45,421 nucleotides of DNA from Rubripirellula sp. (GTDB lineage Bacteria; Planctomycetota; Planctomycetia; Pirellulales; Pirellulaceae). The notes below the pieces were generated by a model. The model saw only the letters and a program-made list of their open reading frames with translations. It ran no database searches and was not told the DNA's origin. This document shows positions 28,991-39,343 of this stretch, one piece after another. Made by a program: the position numbers and the translations under genes. Each line of letters begins with the position of its first letter. Positions within the stretch are counted from its first letter, which is position 1. The DNA lies in assembly GCA_028823035.1 (NCBI GenBank), contig JAPKCI010000025.1, positions 1-45,421 on the forward strand. The letters run 5' to 3'.

Positions 28991-31900
28991 TCAGGGTTGA
29001 ACCGTGTTCTGCTGGTTACGTATCTGCCGAAATTGCGGACTGGTCACTATCTGTTCCACAGCGGTATTGAATCGGTAACCGTTCGCTTTGAGTGCCAGCC
29101 GCATTTGATTCAACAACGGTTCGTCAGAAAGCAACACCTGACGACCAAGGGAAAATCCTAAAAGCTTGCGGCAAAACTGGCGAACGACATCATCACGACG
29201 ATCCTCGATCAGGTAACGACGAAGACCGGAGACCCCGTCAATCACCCGACCATTCAGGAGCGTCGCCCGCGTATCGGTCGTCTCGGGTCGCTGCCTGCCA
29301 AGGGCATCATATGATTCGAGAGCAAAGCCCAGTGGGTCAATGTGCGAATGACACTTGGCACAGGCGGCGACCGAACTGTGCTTTTCGATCATTTGTCTTG
29401 CTGTAAGTCCCGAGGGCAGTTCTTCAGGCAACAGCGGCACGTTTGCCGGGGGTCTTGGCAAATGCTCGCCGAGCAACGTTTCGTAGATCCAGTTTCCACG
29501 TAAGATCGGGCTCGTTCTCGAAGCACCTGATTGACTGGCCAGAAAGGTCGCCATACCCAAAACACCGCCGCGTCCACTGGCTCGAATCCCCTCGATCCGC
29601 TGCCACTTTTCTTCCGTAACCAGATCGACATCAACGCGATTGTCCAGCGACAACTTGATTCCATAGTGATCTGCCAACGACTGGTCAACAAAAGTATGGT
29701 CCGCATCAATCAAATCCAGAATCGATCGATTGTTCTGAAACATGTCTTCAAAGAACCGGACCGTTTCTCCATACATGCTGCCTCGTAATGCCGCAAACTC
29801 GGGATACAGGCTCTCATTCTTGTCATCATTCGTATCAAAATCGCGAAGATGCAACCATTGGCAGGCAAATTGAACCGCCATTCGCTTCACCCGGTCATCT
29901 CGCAACATGCGATTCACCTGTTGAATCAAGACGGGATCACTTTGCAGTCGACTGTCCCGGCCCGATTCCAACAATTCCGTGTCCGGTATCGAGGACCAAA
30001 GAAAGAAGCTGAGCCTTGATGCTAATTCCTGACCATCCACCTCAGACTGACCAGCCCCAGTACCGGGGCTCTCCAGCTTGTAAAGGAATTCGGGCGATGT
30101 CAAAACACGAGCAAGCAACAAACGCAATGCCTCCGCATGAAACATCCCCTCATCCCGCAACCGGCGGTAGAAACCAATCAACTGCTGCTGCGAATCCTCG
30201 TCGAGCCGCCGTCGCCAGGACAACTCCGCCAACATCACGACGGATCTGACATGTACCGGTTCCACGCCGGATTTTCGTTGCCGAAAATCCATCGCCCTAC
30301 GATTAATGGGTCCCCGAAGAGGTTCGAACGCAGTTACCAGGTCCGGTCGGTCTTGAGTCGCAAACTCAGAAATCTGCTCGAATGACACAGCCAACTTAAA
30401 CGGCTCATCGCTGACAAACAGCAGTTCGTCCCACAGTTGATCCAATTCCCGAGCCTCTTGTTGATCCAACATCAGCCGACGCAGGTGTTCGTCTTCACGA
30501 TGAAACAACGTCAACGTCACAACTTCATCGACAGGCACGATCCGGGCGTAACAGAGTGCAGGTGGAAACAGTTGTCCAAAGGACGCCATCGATGACTTGA
30601 TCGTACCACTGACTTTTCCCGCTGCATGAACCAGAACAGTTCCACCAAAATCGAATTCTGGCGTATCGACAGTCCCAAAATGAATCTGGACTTGAGCAGT
30701 TCCTTCTATCCCGCTTGCTGAATGCATCCGCGCGGTAGTCACCAGTTCTGCTGCGGCCAGTTCGTCGGGAATCTGGAACTCAATACGATGAGACCCTTGA
30801 CTGCACAGGTCAGCTGTATCAAGCGAACCTCCATCAGGATGAACACCAAAGTCCGGCTGCTGGCTATCCGCATCATCGCTCGCATTACCCTGCTCGGCCC
30901 CGCGTGTGGAATCTGGCGAAACAGCCGATTGCGAAATGGCAAGCCATCGAAGCGGCCCCCGCCAATCAAGCAGTAGCGTGCGCATCGCCCGGTCACCCGC
31001 AGTGAGGCCCTGTGGATTGTCCGTTATCACCGCTTGTTGTACCGTCGCAGCAAGAACTGACAGTTCCTGCAAGTCTGTTCTCTCACTTCCGATCGTAGGG
31101 CTGTCTCTCGACAACACCAATTCACTCCAGCGTGCCAATGCCGAATCGGCCGGAAGTGCGATGGCACTCTCTGGTTCCGAAGCACTCTCGAAAAAAGTCC
31201 AGACGCCAGGATTCCCCAAGGTATCCGCCAGTGGGTTCCCTTCTTGAATGCGGTCAACAATATTTTCGCTCAAATCCCATGATCGCTGCAAGCCTTCAGT
31301 TTCCGTCAACTTCAACTCGACGTGCGTTGTATCACATCCGTGATTCTCATCCCGTGAGTGGATCATCAAAACTACAACATCATCAACAGCCACAGTGATT
31401 GCCTGCTCCCCAATCCAATCTTGGCGACCACCGTTATCGATCATTCCCTTAGCAATCACATTCTGCCCGCGCCGAGTACGGTGCTCGATAATCCAGCCCG
31501 CACCATTCCCACATTTGTTATCTGCATCAGCAACAAGAGCATCCAGCTTGATCGTGGCATTTAACGGACTCTTCCACCCAACACACGCTGCACTGGTAGG
31601 CGACGGATGAACAACCACCGACCTTTGAGGGATAGTCAACGTGAGAAAGCTGATTGCTTCTCGCGAACGATTGGTCAATAAACTTGGTGTCCCGGAAACA
31701 CCCCAACCGTTGATTGCATCGTAGCCCTGAGCCTTGGTCAGGCGATTCACAAAGAGGCCTTTAATCTCACGCGTGTGCGATTGCCCCAACCCGGTCACAG
31801 CTGACCAGCATGCCAACAGGTCACGATTGAGGGCTTGGGCATCGGCAACCTCGTCAAGTGTCAGCTTCCCGAGATGCAACTGCAGCAAAGCATCGAGATA

Positions 31901-33241
31901 TTGCGACGTTTTTGTGGCCTGCTGCTTCTGCAAGAGTTCAACATCTCCAACCACATTACGCAGATCCCGCAAAAGAATGGGTGGCTGAACGCCGGAAGAA
32001 TCGGGTTTAAAAACAAGACGGGGTTTCTGCCACACGACGAAGTCGTGCTGATCTCCATCACCGAGATCGTGAGCCGCCAAGATCACCCGAATGTCGGAAC
32101 CGTCCTCTGACGCCACCAGTGGAAGTCGCAATTCCTGTTGGTCCAGCACTGGAGTCACCGATTCCATCCACTGCTTGGGTCCTCCTTGACGACCGATGTG
32201 TCCAATCGAATTGAATTTCCATAACCCGTCCTGGGCCTGCTTTACTTTGGAAACAAGCAAGTCAACATCCGTCGTTGCTGCTCTGCGCCATTCAGCCTGC
32301 AAGCTCTTGATGAGAAACGAGTCAGTGTCCTCGTTCGTAAGACTGTGCCAAAGAATCCCGAGGTATCTCGGATTCAGGCCATATTGGCTGGCAACCTGTT
32401 CAATCGACTGTGTTCCGCTTCGCAGGGCATGCTGCCTGTCCAAGGTAGCCTGCAAGTACGACTTGATCGGCAACAAGCCTCCCTGATTAGTCTCAAACTT
32501 GATGCCTTGCAGGTTAACAGCAGCTCCGCCGCCGTCGGCAGTATAGCTTCGATAGAAATTCTGAATCTCGGCCAGTAAGTCATTGGTGCGGTCACGTTGG
32601 GTGATTGATTCAGTGAACTCGATGCCGTTGGGAAGCAACATCAAGTGGTCCGCAATGCGTTTCGCAGAATCCAGGTACTTCCGCAACAGTGCAGGCGACA
32701 TCGCCTGTCCGCTGCCGACGTTCGTAAAACCCTCGCCAGCAGCTCCATCCACTGGCAGTTCTCTGGCTGGCGCAAGCGTCTTCAGTTGCGTGATATCACT
32801 GATTGCATAACTGTATTCAGCATTGCTCAAACGTCGCAGCACGACCGGGCCCGGATCACCCGATTTAGCGATGGCCTCAGCTGCCAAAAAATCTCGCGTC
32901 CAAGTCTGCAACTGCTTCAATTCGGCATCACTCGGTTGCGGAGCATCCCGCGGTGGCATTTGCCGACTGCCCAGTACCTGCCGAACTTTCAACCAGAGAT
33001 CGATGTTGTCGCGAGCATGTTCGATCGTATCAAGGGTATCAAAATCAATGTCTCCCTCTTTCGTTTCACCACCATGGCAGTCTCTGCAGTACGTCTTGAT
33101 CACCGAAAGCGTCGCCGAATCCAACGCGTTCGGATCCACTACCCGATTCTCAGCGATGCAGAAATGACTACAACAGCAAACCACGAATACTGACCGTGTC
33201 AGTCGCTGTGCAAATCGCAACGCCATCAGCAATCGAATCAT
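28991..33241 (-). CDS. Very large planctomycete cytochrome C protein (DUF1587/1595/1592/1588/1585)
   Basis: This encodes about 1416 residues from the ATG at 33241; an in-frame ATG at 33295 would add 18 residues. A signal peptide (1-30) is followed by haem motif CRDCHG at 52-57. DUF1587 starts about residue 133 (VVLRRLSNAEYSYA). The middle (about 200-1000) is unusually long and includes a beta-rich block near residues 560-700. The C-terminal third carries DUF1595/DUF1592 (SPEFLYKLESP, FFLWSSIPDTELL), DUF1588 with a second CxxCH (CAKCHSHIDPLG) and DUF1585 at the end. Role unknown; haem suggests redox work outside the cytoplasm. It is coupled to the following DUF1552 gene. Upstream lies a 17-bp repeat. 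Confidence 0.88.
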   Translation of the reverse strand: MIRLLMALRFAQRLTRSVFVVCCCSHFCIAENRVVDPNALDSATLSVIKTYCRDCHGGETKEGDIDFDTLDTIEHARDNIDLWLKVRQVLGSRQMPPRDAPQPSDAELKQLQTWTRDFLAAEAIAKSGDPGPVVLRRLSNAEYSYAISDITQLKTLAPARELPVDGAAGEGFTNVGSGQAMSPALLRKYLDSAKRIADHLMLLPNGIEFTESITQRDRTNDLLAEIQNFYRSYTADGGGAAVNLQGIKFETNQGGLLPIKSYLQATLDRQHALRSGTQSIEQVASQYGLNPRYLGILWHSLTNEDTDSFLIKSLQAEWRRAATTDVDLLVSKVKQAQDGLWKFNSIGHIGRQGGPKQWMESVTPVLDQQELRLPLVASEDGSDIRVILAAHDLGDGDQHDFVVWQKPRLVFKPDSSGVQPPILLRDLRNVVGDVELLQKQQATKTSQYLDALLQLHLGKLTLDEVADAQALNRDLLACWSAVTGLGQSHTREIKGLFVNRLTKAQGYDAINGWGVSGTPSLLTNRSREAISFLTLTIPQRSVVVHPSPTSAACVGWKSPLNATIKLDALVADADNKCGNGAGWIIEHRTRRGQNVIAKGMIDNGGRQDWIGEQAITVAVDDVVVLMIHSRDENHGCDTTHVELKLTETEGLQRSWDLSENIVDRIQEGNPLADTLGNPGVWTFFESASEPESAIALPADSALARWSELVLSRDSPTIGSERTDLQELSVLAATVQQAVITDNPQGLTAGDRAMRTLLLDWRGPLRWLAISQSAVSPDSTRGAEQGNASDDADSQQPDFGVHPDGGSLDTADLCSQGSHRIEFQIPDELAAAELVTTARMHSASGIEGTAQVQIHFGTVDTPEFDFGGTVLVHAAGKVSGTIKSSMASFGQLFPPALCYARIVPVDEVVTLTLFHREDEHLRRLMLDQQEARELDQLWDELLFVSDEPFKLAVSFEQISEFATQDRPDLVTAFEPLRGPINRRAMDFRQRKSGVEPVHVRSVVMLAELSWRRRLDEDSQQQLIGFYRRLRDEGMFHAEALRLLLARVLTSPEFLYKLESPGTGAGQSEVDGQELASRLSFFLWSSIPDTELLESGRDSRLQSDPVLIQQVNRMLRDDRVKRMAVQFACQWLHLRDFDTNDDKNESLYPEFAALRGSMYGETVRFFEDMFQNNRSILDLIDADHTFVDQSLADHYGIKLSLDNRVDVDLVTEEKWQRIEGIRASGRGGVLGMATFLASQSGASRTSPILRGNWIYETLLGEHLPRPPANVPLLPEELPSGLTARQMIEKHSSVAACAKCHSHIDPLGFALESYDALGRQRPETTDTRATLLNGRVIDGVSGLRRYLIEDRRDDVVRQFCRKLLGFSLGRQVLLSDEPLLNQMRLALKANGYRFNTAVEQIVTSPQFRQIRNQQNTVQP

Positions 33242-33346
33242 CCAACTCGGATTCGAGCCAGCATTCAGGGATGTTGTGATTAATGAAAACAGCATTTGCT
33301 TTTTACTCAGCTGTCACATGAGGTTGTATCGCCCTCAATGCTCACT

Positions 33347-33403
33347 TCGCAGCAATTCAAGCGTCGCAGCAATTCAAGCGTCGCAGCAATTCAAGCGTCG
33401 CAG
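33347..33403. repeat. 17-bp tandem repeat, three copies plus a partial
   Basis: TCGCAGCAATTCAAGCG is repeated three times without mismatch (33347-33397), followed by TCGCAG. It sits about 106 bases upstream of the large cytochrome gene start on the minus strand, in its likely promoter or leader region. Confidence 0.95.
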
Positions 33404-33861
33404 GGACTGAGTGAATGGAGGCAAGACACCTGCGTCCATCTAGCTCAGGCACTGGTTGCCAACGTTCCACGCGGGGCAGGATCATTAAGGCCCCACAGTT
33501 TAACACCTTCTATCGTCAAGTATTTGCCCATCAGCAAAAATTCTGCACTGACGCCAAGATCGAATTTGGATACTTTGGGGATAAGAATATCGCTGCAATC
33601 ACTGGTAATGAAGCAAGCTCTCTTCATGAGACCAATCAGCTAACCGACACGCCTCAGCTGACTACCTCACGAATGTCGCAGCTGGATGATGGCAGCAGTA
33701 TGCCGGGAAAAGTACTTGAATGACGAACCAACGAACCGGTCTGCTACCCGACATCTCTATCGAGACATAAAACCGGGATGCCCAATGCTGGTGTCACCGA
33801 AGAGGACGGGACTGATAGCAGACTGACCGTCAAAATTACGATCAGACGCCCGTTGCCGAAT
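33404..33861. other. Intergenic stretch with no convincing gene
   Basis: About 460 bases lie between the repeat and the end of the Gly/Tyr-rich protein gene. A minus-strand open frame of 60 codons (33445-33627) reads more like protein than the others but has no clear binding site or family; it may be a gene remnant. I see nothing else. Confidence 0.45.
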
Positions 33862-34755
33862 TCAAGGCTGGTTTGGTTCCAATGACGGCTTGGGTACCGG
33901 CAATGTCTCCGGTTTCAGAACTGGCTCCGCAGTGCCAGCAGGTGCGACCGCTGAGGGCACGACACCAATTTCCTCAACACCAACATCGCCAACTGGCTTC
34001 CTCAGATACCGGCGTAATAAATAACTCGTCTCCGCGAAACCATCAGTGGCTGTAATGTATTGCAACTCAGGATTCGCAACGACACCATCGTAATGTGTCA
34101 TCAACTCCTGCAGTTCTGCTGTCTTGCCCCGAGCAATCAGTGCTGGAAGCTGACGGGGACCAAGGTATTCAAGCCACGCCTCACCATACTCACTGACTGC
34201 TAGACCACGGGCAAGTTGTTCGGTTGCCTTACGCAATTGCATCGACATCGCTCCGGAGTCAGCCAGCACCGATGAACCAGCGCGAATGTCTGCGTCAGTC
34301 GTTTTAAAACGATACAGATCTTCGCTGGCACCTGCACTCAAGGTTCGAGGTATCGCTGGAGCCCGATATCGCCCAGGAAACTTGCTGTCGTAACGGTAGC
34401 GTTCCCGAAAGTAGGGATCCTTCAACAGATCGGGAGCCTCAAAGCTGCCATAGCGATAGGGATCGTAACCGTAACCATCAAAGCGATAGGGATCGAGGTA
34501 TCCATAACCACCGAACCCGGAATCGTAGCCATAGCCTGGATAGCTGCCGATTCCGATACTGATATTCAAACCCGACGAGGGCCGGTAGGATCGATAAGTA
34601 CGTTCTGTGTTTTCGGTTTGTCGATGGGTGTCGTAACGCTGTATTTTCGCTCCTTTGGCCGATTGATGACGTCGTCCAAACAGGAATTGGGCATCTGCCT
34701 GAGTACAATGCAAGATACTGGCACAGACAAGAGTGATCGTCAGCAAACGAAACAT
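33862..34755 (-). CDS. Exported Gly/Tyr-rich protein of unknown function
   Basis: This encodes 297 residues. GGAGATT lies 8 bases before the ATG and the first 22 residues form a signal peptide. Residues about 65-108 are a low-complexity segment built from GYGYD, GFGGYGYLDPYR and GYGYDPYRYG units, which suggests a flexible surface-exposed linker. The next part (about 110-255) is helical, with LSAGASEDLYRF and a long amphipathic stretch around AMSMQLRKATEQLARGL. The tail is rich in Pro, Val and Glu. I do not recognise a family. It may be a cell-envelope protein. It is divergent from the esterase fusion gene, with about 310 bases between their starts in which I see no distinct motif. Confidence 0.75.
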   Translation of the reverse strand: MFRLLTITLVCASILHCTQADAQFLFGRRHQSAKGAKIQRYDTHRQTENTERTYRSYRPSSGLNISIGIGSYPGYGYDSGFGGYGYLDPYRFDGYGYDPYRYGSFEAPDLLKDPYFRERYRYDSKFPGRYRAPAIPRTLSAGASEDLYRFKTTDADIRAGSSVLADSGAMSMQLRKATEQLARGLAVSEYGEAWLEYLGPRQLPALIARGKTAELQELMTHYDGVVANPELQYITATDGFAETSYLLRRYLRKPVGDVGVEEIGVVPSAVAPAGTAEPVLKPETLPVPKPSLEPNQP

Positions 34756-35065
34756 ACGCGAATCTCCGGCAACTCAAAGACAATGAACCGCTGAACTCTA
34801 GGACGCAGACAGCGAGTGCAGAGCGAGTTTGAGAGGGTTTTCCGCGGCTACTTATGTCGCAATCCCTACAATGTGCATAGGATGACCAAGTGGGGTACCT
34901 TCGCAGTTGATGAGACGACCACACTGCGGCAAGTGGTGGTACTGGCCAGTCCGTAAGATCACGACTGTCTCTACCCTGCCATTGCCCGACCGACTGTTCG
35001 CATCTCGGTCGACATCACCAACATGCCAGCTAATAGCGAATCCCAACAACGTTCAGCAGATCACC

Positions 35066-37912
35066 ATGAGAACACTCAACACACTTGTCTTGTTTCTTTT
35101 TTCAAGCCTCTCTGTCGTCGCTGACGTCCGTGTTCCCCGTCTGTTTAGCGATCAGATGATCCTGCAACAGCAGACCCACAACGCCGTCTGGGGATTCGCC
35201 GATCCTGGTGAAAAGGTAACGGTAGAAGCAAGCTGGGGAGATCAATCATCCACAACCGCCAATGCAGACGGCGATTGGCGATTGTTCCTCAAAACTCCCT
35301 CGCACGGGACAGGCTATACGCTTGTCATTCGAGGAAACAACACGATCACTCTAAACAAGGTTGCGATCGGCGAAGTCTGGCTGTGCGCCGGTCAATCGAA
35401 TATGGGCTGGGCGCTGGGCAACTGCTTTGACGCTGAAACAGAAGTTCTTAGTGCCGATGCTCCCAATTTTCGCATTTTCAAATCGTCTCGCGAACATTGG
35501 CATCAACCGCTCAAAGAATCGCGCGACCGATTGTCTAAATGGGCACCATGCACACCAGAAACAGCTGCGGCAACTTCCGCAGTCTCTTATTACTTCGGAA
35601 AAACAATTCACGAAGCAATCGATATTCCAGTCGGAATCATTGTTCAGGCCTATGCCGGCACCCCCATCGAGGGATGGATGCCAACCGACATACAAACCGG
35701 TGACCGCCGCACTGCTGCTCACATCGCTCAACTGGACAAAAACTCTCGCCGCTTTGATCGGGACGAGGCCCTGAAGATTTACGAACAGGAACTCATCACC
35801 TACAAACAGAAAATCGATGCAGGTGAAACAATGAAGAATCAGTGGAAGCAACTGCAACCACCTTTCATCACCAAACCTTCCACCCTTGGGCACCAATACC
35901 CGGCTCACATATTCAATGCCATGATCCACCCGATTCGGCCATACGGGATCCGGGGTGCAATCTGGTATCAGGGTGAACGCAACTCAAAGAATGTGCCTCA
36001 GGCAATGCACTATCGCGATCAGCTCAAAAAGTTGGTCACTTACTACCGCTCTTCCTGGCACGACCTGTCTGCTGGTAATGTTGCTGACGACTTTCCGTTC
36101 ATCATCACCCAACTGCCCAGTTGGAATCCACCACAAACCAAAGCCGTCGAAGGGTTAGAAGCGCCTTGGGCTGTCAATCGCGAAATGATGCGTTTAGCAA
36201 GTCACGATTTGCCAAACATGGGACTGGTCGTTTCCATCGACACTGGCGATCCCGTCCAACTGCACCCCAAAAACAAACGACCGATCGGTATCCGGCATGC
36301 GCTGTTTGCTCTGGAAAATGTCTATGCAATGGACGTGGTCGGCTCGGGACCACAATTCAAAGCACTGCAAGTCGATGGCAATCGGATTGTCCTTGATTTT
36401 GATTGCCTAGGAAGTGGCTTGGCAAAAGCCAGTAGCCTGACCAAATCGGGTGATTCACCACTGAATGCATTCGCGATTTCCGGCAAAGACAGACAGTGGA
36501 AATGGGCAGATGCAGTGATTCAGGACGGTCAGGTGATCGTCTCTTCAAACGCCGTCGAATCACCAGTCGCTGTACGCTACGCCTGGGGGATGAATCCATC
36601 CCAACGCAACCTTCTGTACAACTGTGAGGGTCTGCCTGCCTCACCATTTCGAACCGATGATTGGCCACTATTCGACGGCGAAGATGAAGTCATTGAGGTC
36701 ACCAAGCCGCAAACCCCTGAAGATTACCAGCCGACGAATTGGGAACGTCCTGCCATGCTGCAGGCTCCGAATTCAGAACTGTCCAAAGTGGACGGTGAAA
36801 ACGGCACGGCTCCTGAAATCACTGATCTTAACGCTGAGGATGTTTCCTACTCTCTGGAAAAAGACATCCCTGATCTCAAGCAGCCGTATATCAGTACATC
36901 TCCCAATGATCGAAGTGATGGAATTCCGGTTGGCAGCTTGGTCACCGACAACGAACTCGCTGCCACCGTCCTTGCGTTCGCAGATGAGATCGCGGCTGGC
37001 GATCATGGCGACATCGACAGCCTGCTGCTGTACCAACACGACAAATTGCTGTTCGAGTCTTACTACCGACGCGGTCGCGTTAACTACCCTCATTACCAAA
37101 TGTCGATCACCAAATCGTATACGGCAATGGCGATCGGCAGAGCCATTCAGTTGAATCATCTCAGCATGGCGGACTTGAATCGACCTGTTATTGATTTCCT
37201 GAAGAACATTGATCAATCCAAGATTGTTGCCGGAGCCGAGCTGATCACACTTGCCCAAGCCATGAACATGAAATCGGGTATCCGTATCGATCAGGCAAAA
37301 GCGAATGAACTCAGGAAGGAAAAATTTCTACTCTCGGGGCAGGGACAAATTCAAGCCTACCTGCAGTACAGCCAACCCATCACTTCAACCGGCAAGAGTT
37401 TCAAGTATCAAGGCTCTGATCCTTCCATTGCGATGCAGGTATTGGAAGCGGTTGTCCCAGATTCTGCCAGACAATTCATCGAAACCGAACTGCTTGCGAA
37501 ACTGGGAATCACTAACTTTGCGTGGCAAGACGATGTCAGTGGGCTTCCCAAGTCAGCTGCTGGAAGCAGCATGCTCTCCCGCGACATGCTCAAGTGGGGC
37601 ATGTTGGTGGGTAACGCGGGAAAATGGAATGGCGAACAACTGATCCCTGCTGAATTTGTAAGGCGGGCAACAGATCGCATCAACACCAACCCCCAAGGCA
37701 CATCATACGGCTATTTCTGGTGGCGACATGACATGCAGGTTGGAGACCACATGTACGATTGCCAATCGGGTCGTGGTGCCGGCGGCCAATTCATTCTGAT
37801 GTTGCCAGAACTGGATTTGATCATCATCGTGACCGCACACCAGCGGGGCATGGGTAAAATGTTGACATCGATACCACGACAATTACTGCCCGCATTCGTT
37901 CGCAGCAAGTGA
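35066..37912 (+). CDS. Fusion of a sialate O-acetylesterase-type SGNH hydrolase and a beta-lactamase-type serine hydrolase
   Basis: This encodes 948 residues from the ATG at 35066, giving a signal peptide (1-19). The N-terminal half matches sialate O-acetylesterase: nucleophile motif GQSNM at 109-113, AIWYQGERN near residue 300, and a block V motif around Asp395 and His400 (LHPKNK). These enzymes remove acetyl groups from sugars such as sialic acid or xylan. A linker rich in Pro, Glu and Asp (about 545-620) leads to a class C beta-lactamase/DD-peptidase-like domain with SITK (SxxK) at 680-683, a YQGSDP element in the place of YxN, and GRGAGGQF near the end. Esterase activity for the second domain is plausible. 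No strong Shine-Dalgarno. It is convergent with the DUF1501 gene. Confidence 0.88.
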   Translation: MRTLNTLVLFLFSSLSVVADVRVPRLFSDQMILQQQTHNAVWGFADPGEKVTVEASWGDQSSTTANADGDWRLFLKTPSHGTGYTLVIRGNNTITLNKVAIGEVWLCAGQSNMGWALGNCFDAETEVLSADAPNFRIFKSSREHWHQPLKESRDRLSKWAPCTPETAAATSAVSYYFGKTIHEAIDIPVGIIVQAYAGTPIEGWMPTDIQTGDRRTAAHIAQLDKNSRRFDRDEALKIYEQELITYKQKIDAGETMKNQWKQLQPPFITKPSTLGHQYPAHIFNAMIHPIRPYGIRGAIWYQGERNSKNVPQAMHYRDQLKKLVTYYRSSWHDLSAGNVADDFPFIITQLPSWNPPQTKAVEGLEAPWAVNREMMRLASHDLPNMGLVVSIDTGDPVQLHPKNKRPIGIRHALFALENVYAMDVVGSGPQFKALQVDGNRIVLDFDCLGSGLAKASSLTKSGDSPLNAFAISGKDRQWKWADAVIQDGQVIVSSNAVESPVAVRYAWGMNPSQRNLLYNCEGLPASPFRTDDWPLFDGEDEVIEVTKPQTPEDYQPTNWERPAMLQAPNSELSKVDGENGTAPEITDLNAEDVSYSLEKDIPDLKQPYISTSPNDRSDGIPVGSLVTDNELAATVLAFADEIAAGDHGDIDSLLLYQHDKLLFESYYRRGRVNYPHYQMSITKSYTAMAIGRAIQLNHLSMADLNRPVIDFLKNIDQSKIVAGAELITLAQAMNMKSGIRIDQAKANELRKEKFLLSGQGQIQAYLQYSQPITSTGKSFKYQGSDPSIAMQVLEAVVPDSARQFIETELLAKLGITNFAWQDDVSGLPKSAAGSSMLSRDMLKWGMLVGNAGKWNGEQLIPAEFVRRATDRINTNPQGTSYGYFWWRHDMQVGDHMYDCQSGRGAGGQFILMLPELDLIIIVTAHQRGMGKMLTSIPRQLLPAFVRSK

Positions 37913-37920
37913 TCAGCGAT

Positions 37921-37937
37921 TCAACCTTGCTGGTTGG
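37921..37937. terminator. Short hairpin between convergent genes
   Basis: CAACC and GGTTG pair around a five-base loop, nine bases after the stop of the hydrolase fusion. No T run follows, so it is only a weak candidate. Confidence 0.25.
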
Positions 37938-37993
37938 AACATCGCGACGACGCTCAGCCTGGGCCAAAGGTACAAGAACTAACGAGGTAAAGT

Positions 37994-39343
37994 TCAGGCA
38001 AAGAGTTCCGTGACCACTTTGGCTTCTTCAGGCCCGGTCAGTTGATGCTGACGACCTTCGTGCTGGAAATTCAACGCTCGATGGTCCAGTCCCATCAGGT
38101 TAAGAATGGTCGCATGCAAATCACGGAAGTGTACTTTTCCTTCCACTGCACGCGCTCCCGTCTCACTGGTTTTGCCGTGAACGTAACCCGATTTGACTCC
38201 ACCGCCAGCCAACCAGAAGGTGAATCCCTTGGCGTTGTGTCCGGTCTCATCTTTTCCGTCATCGGGCGTTAAACCCGGTCGCCCGAATTCTCCACCCCAC
38301 ACCACGAGCGTGTCGTCCATCAGTCCACGGGCGGTCAAATCTTCCAACAACGCTGCAATTGGCGCGTCGGTAGTTTCACAATTGGCCTTCAAATCGCGCC
38401 GATGATTTTTGTGCTGATCCCAGCCACCGTGATTGAGTTCAATGAAGCGTACACCTGCTTCGGCAAATCGTCGTGCAAGCAGGCACTGTCTTCCGAAATC
38501 GGTGGGCCGACAGGTACCGATCGACAATTTTTTTCCGACTCGGTATCGCTTCAACGTCGCTTCCGTTTCATTACTCAAATCGAGCAATTCGGGAGCACTC
38601 GATTGCATCCGGAACGCCAGTTCCATCGATTCGATCACACCCTCCAAGTGCTTATCACCTGAGCGTTGCGTCGCGTGTTGTCGATTCATTTGCTGAACAA
38701 AATCCAGTTGCTGCCGTTTGACTGAACTGGGAAGGTGATCACCGGAAATATCACGGATGGTCGCCGCAGACATGTTTTCGCCATTGGTACCAATCGGGGT
38801 CCCGGCATATTCGGTCGGCAAGAAAGCGCTGGAATACACTGATGGCTTGGCAGCGTTCAAACTGATGAAACTCGGAAGATTCTCATTCTCACTACCAAGA
38901 CCGTAAGAGATCCACGATCCCATGCTCGGCCGTTTCCTCAGTCGCTCCCCCGTATGCAATTGCAGAAATGACTGTGCATGATTGCCAGTATCAGCATGCA
39001 TTCCATTGATCACACACAGTCGATCTGCATGCTTAGCGGTTTCAGGTAACAGATCCGAGATCCACAGACCACTGTCGCCCTTTTGTTGAAACGCCACAGC
39101 AGAGCCTGGATGTTTCTTGTTGCCCGTCTGTGGTTTGTAATCAAATGTGTCCATTTGCGCAGGACCACCGCTCATGCACAAAAAGATCACCCGTTTGGCT
39201 CGGGCTGGATTCGTGGCAGCAGGGGAAGCGGCTTGGGTTCCTGCGTGAAGAGTACCTTGGCAGAGCGAGGACTGCAGAGCCAAATATCCAAATCCGCAGG
39301 ACGCCGATTGCAGCATATGTCGTCTTGAAATCATGGCAGTCAT
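37994..39343 (-). CDS. DUF1501 protein
   Basis: This encodes about 449 residues. The ATG at 39343 shares its A with the upstream stop codon (TGATG), which argues for this start and for translational coupling. The N-terminus [12 protein letters not shown] is a twin-arginine-like export signal. Family features include [49 protein letters not shown] and [11 protein letters not shown]. It is the second DUF1501 protein in the window and again follows a PSCyt1-DUF1549-DUF1553 gene. Activity is not established. Confidence 0.93.
   Translation of the reverse strand: MTAMISRRHMLQSASCGFGYLALQSSLCQGTLHAGTQAASPAATNPARAKRVIFLCMSGGPAQMDTFDYKPQTGNKKHPGSAVAFQQKGDSGLWISDLLPETAKHADRLCVINGMHADTGNHAQSFLQLHTGERLRKRPSMGSWISYGLGSENENLPSFISLNAAKPSVYSSAFLPTEYAGTPIGTNGENMSAATIRDISGDHLPSSVKRQQLDFVQQMNRQHATQRSGDKHLEGVIESMELAFRMQSSAPELLDLSNETEATLKRYRVGKKLSIGTCRPTDFGRQCLLARRFAEAGVRFIELNHGGWDQHKNHRRDLKANCETTDAPIAALLEDLTARGLMDDTLVVWGGEFGRPGLTPDDGKDETGHNAKGFTFWLAGGGVKSGYVHGKTSETGARAVEGKVHFRDLHATILNLMGLDHRALNFQHEGRQHQLTGPEEAKVVTELFA

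Noticed and set aside
33296-33723. Two plus-strand open frames upstream of the Gly/Tyr-rich gene
   Set aside because: They include the 17-bp repeat or atypical composition and lack start signals.
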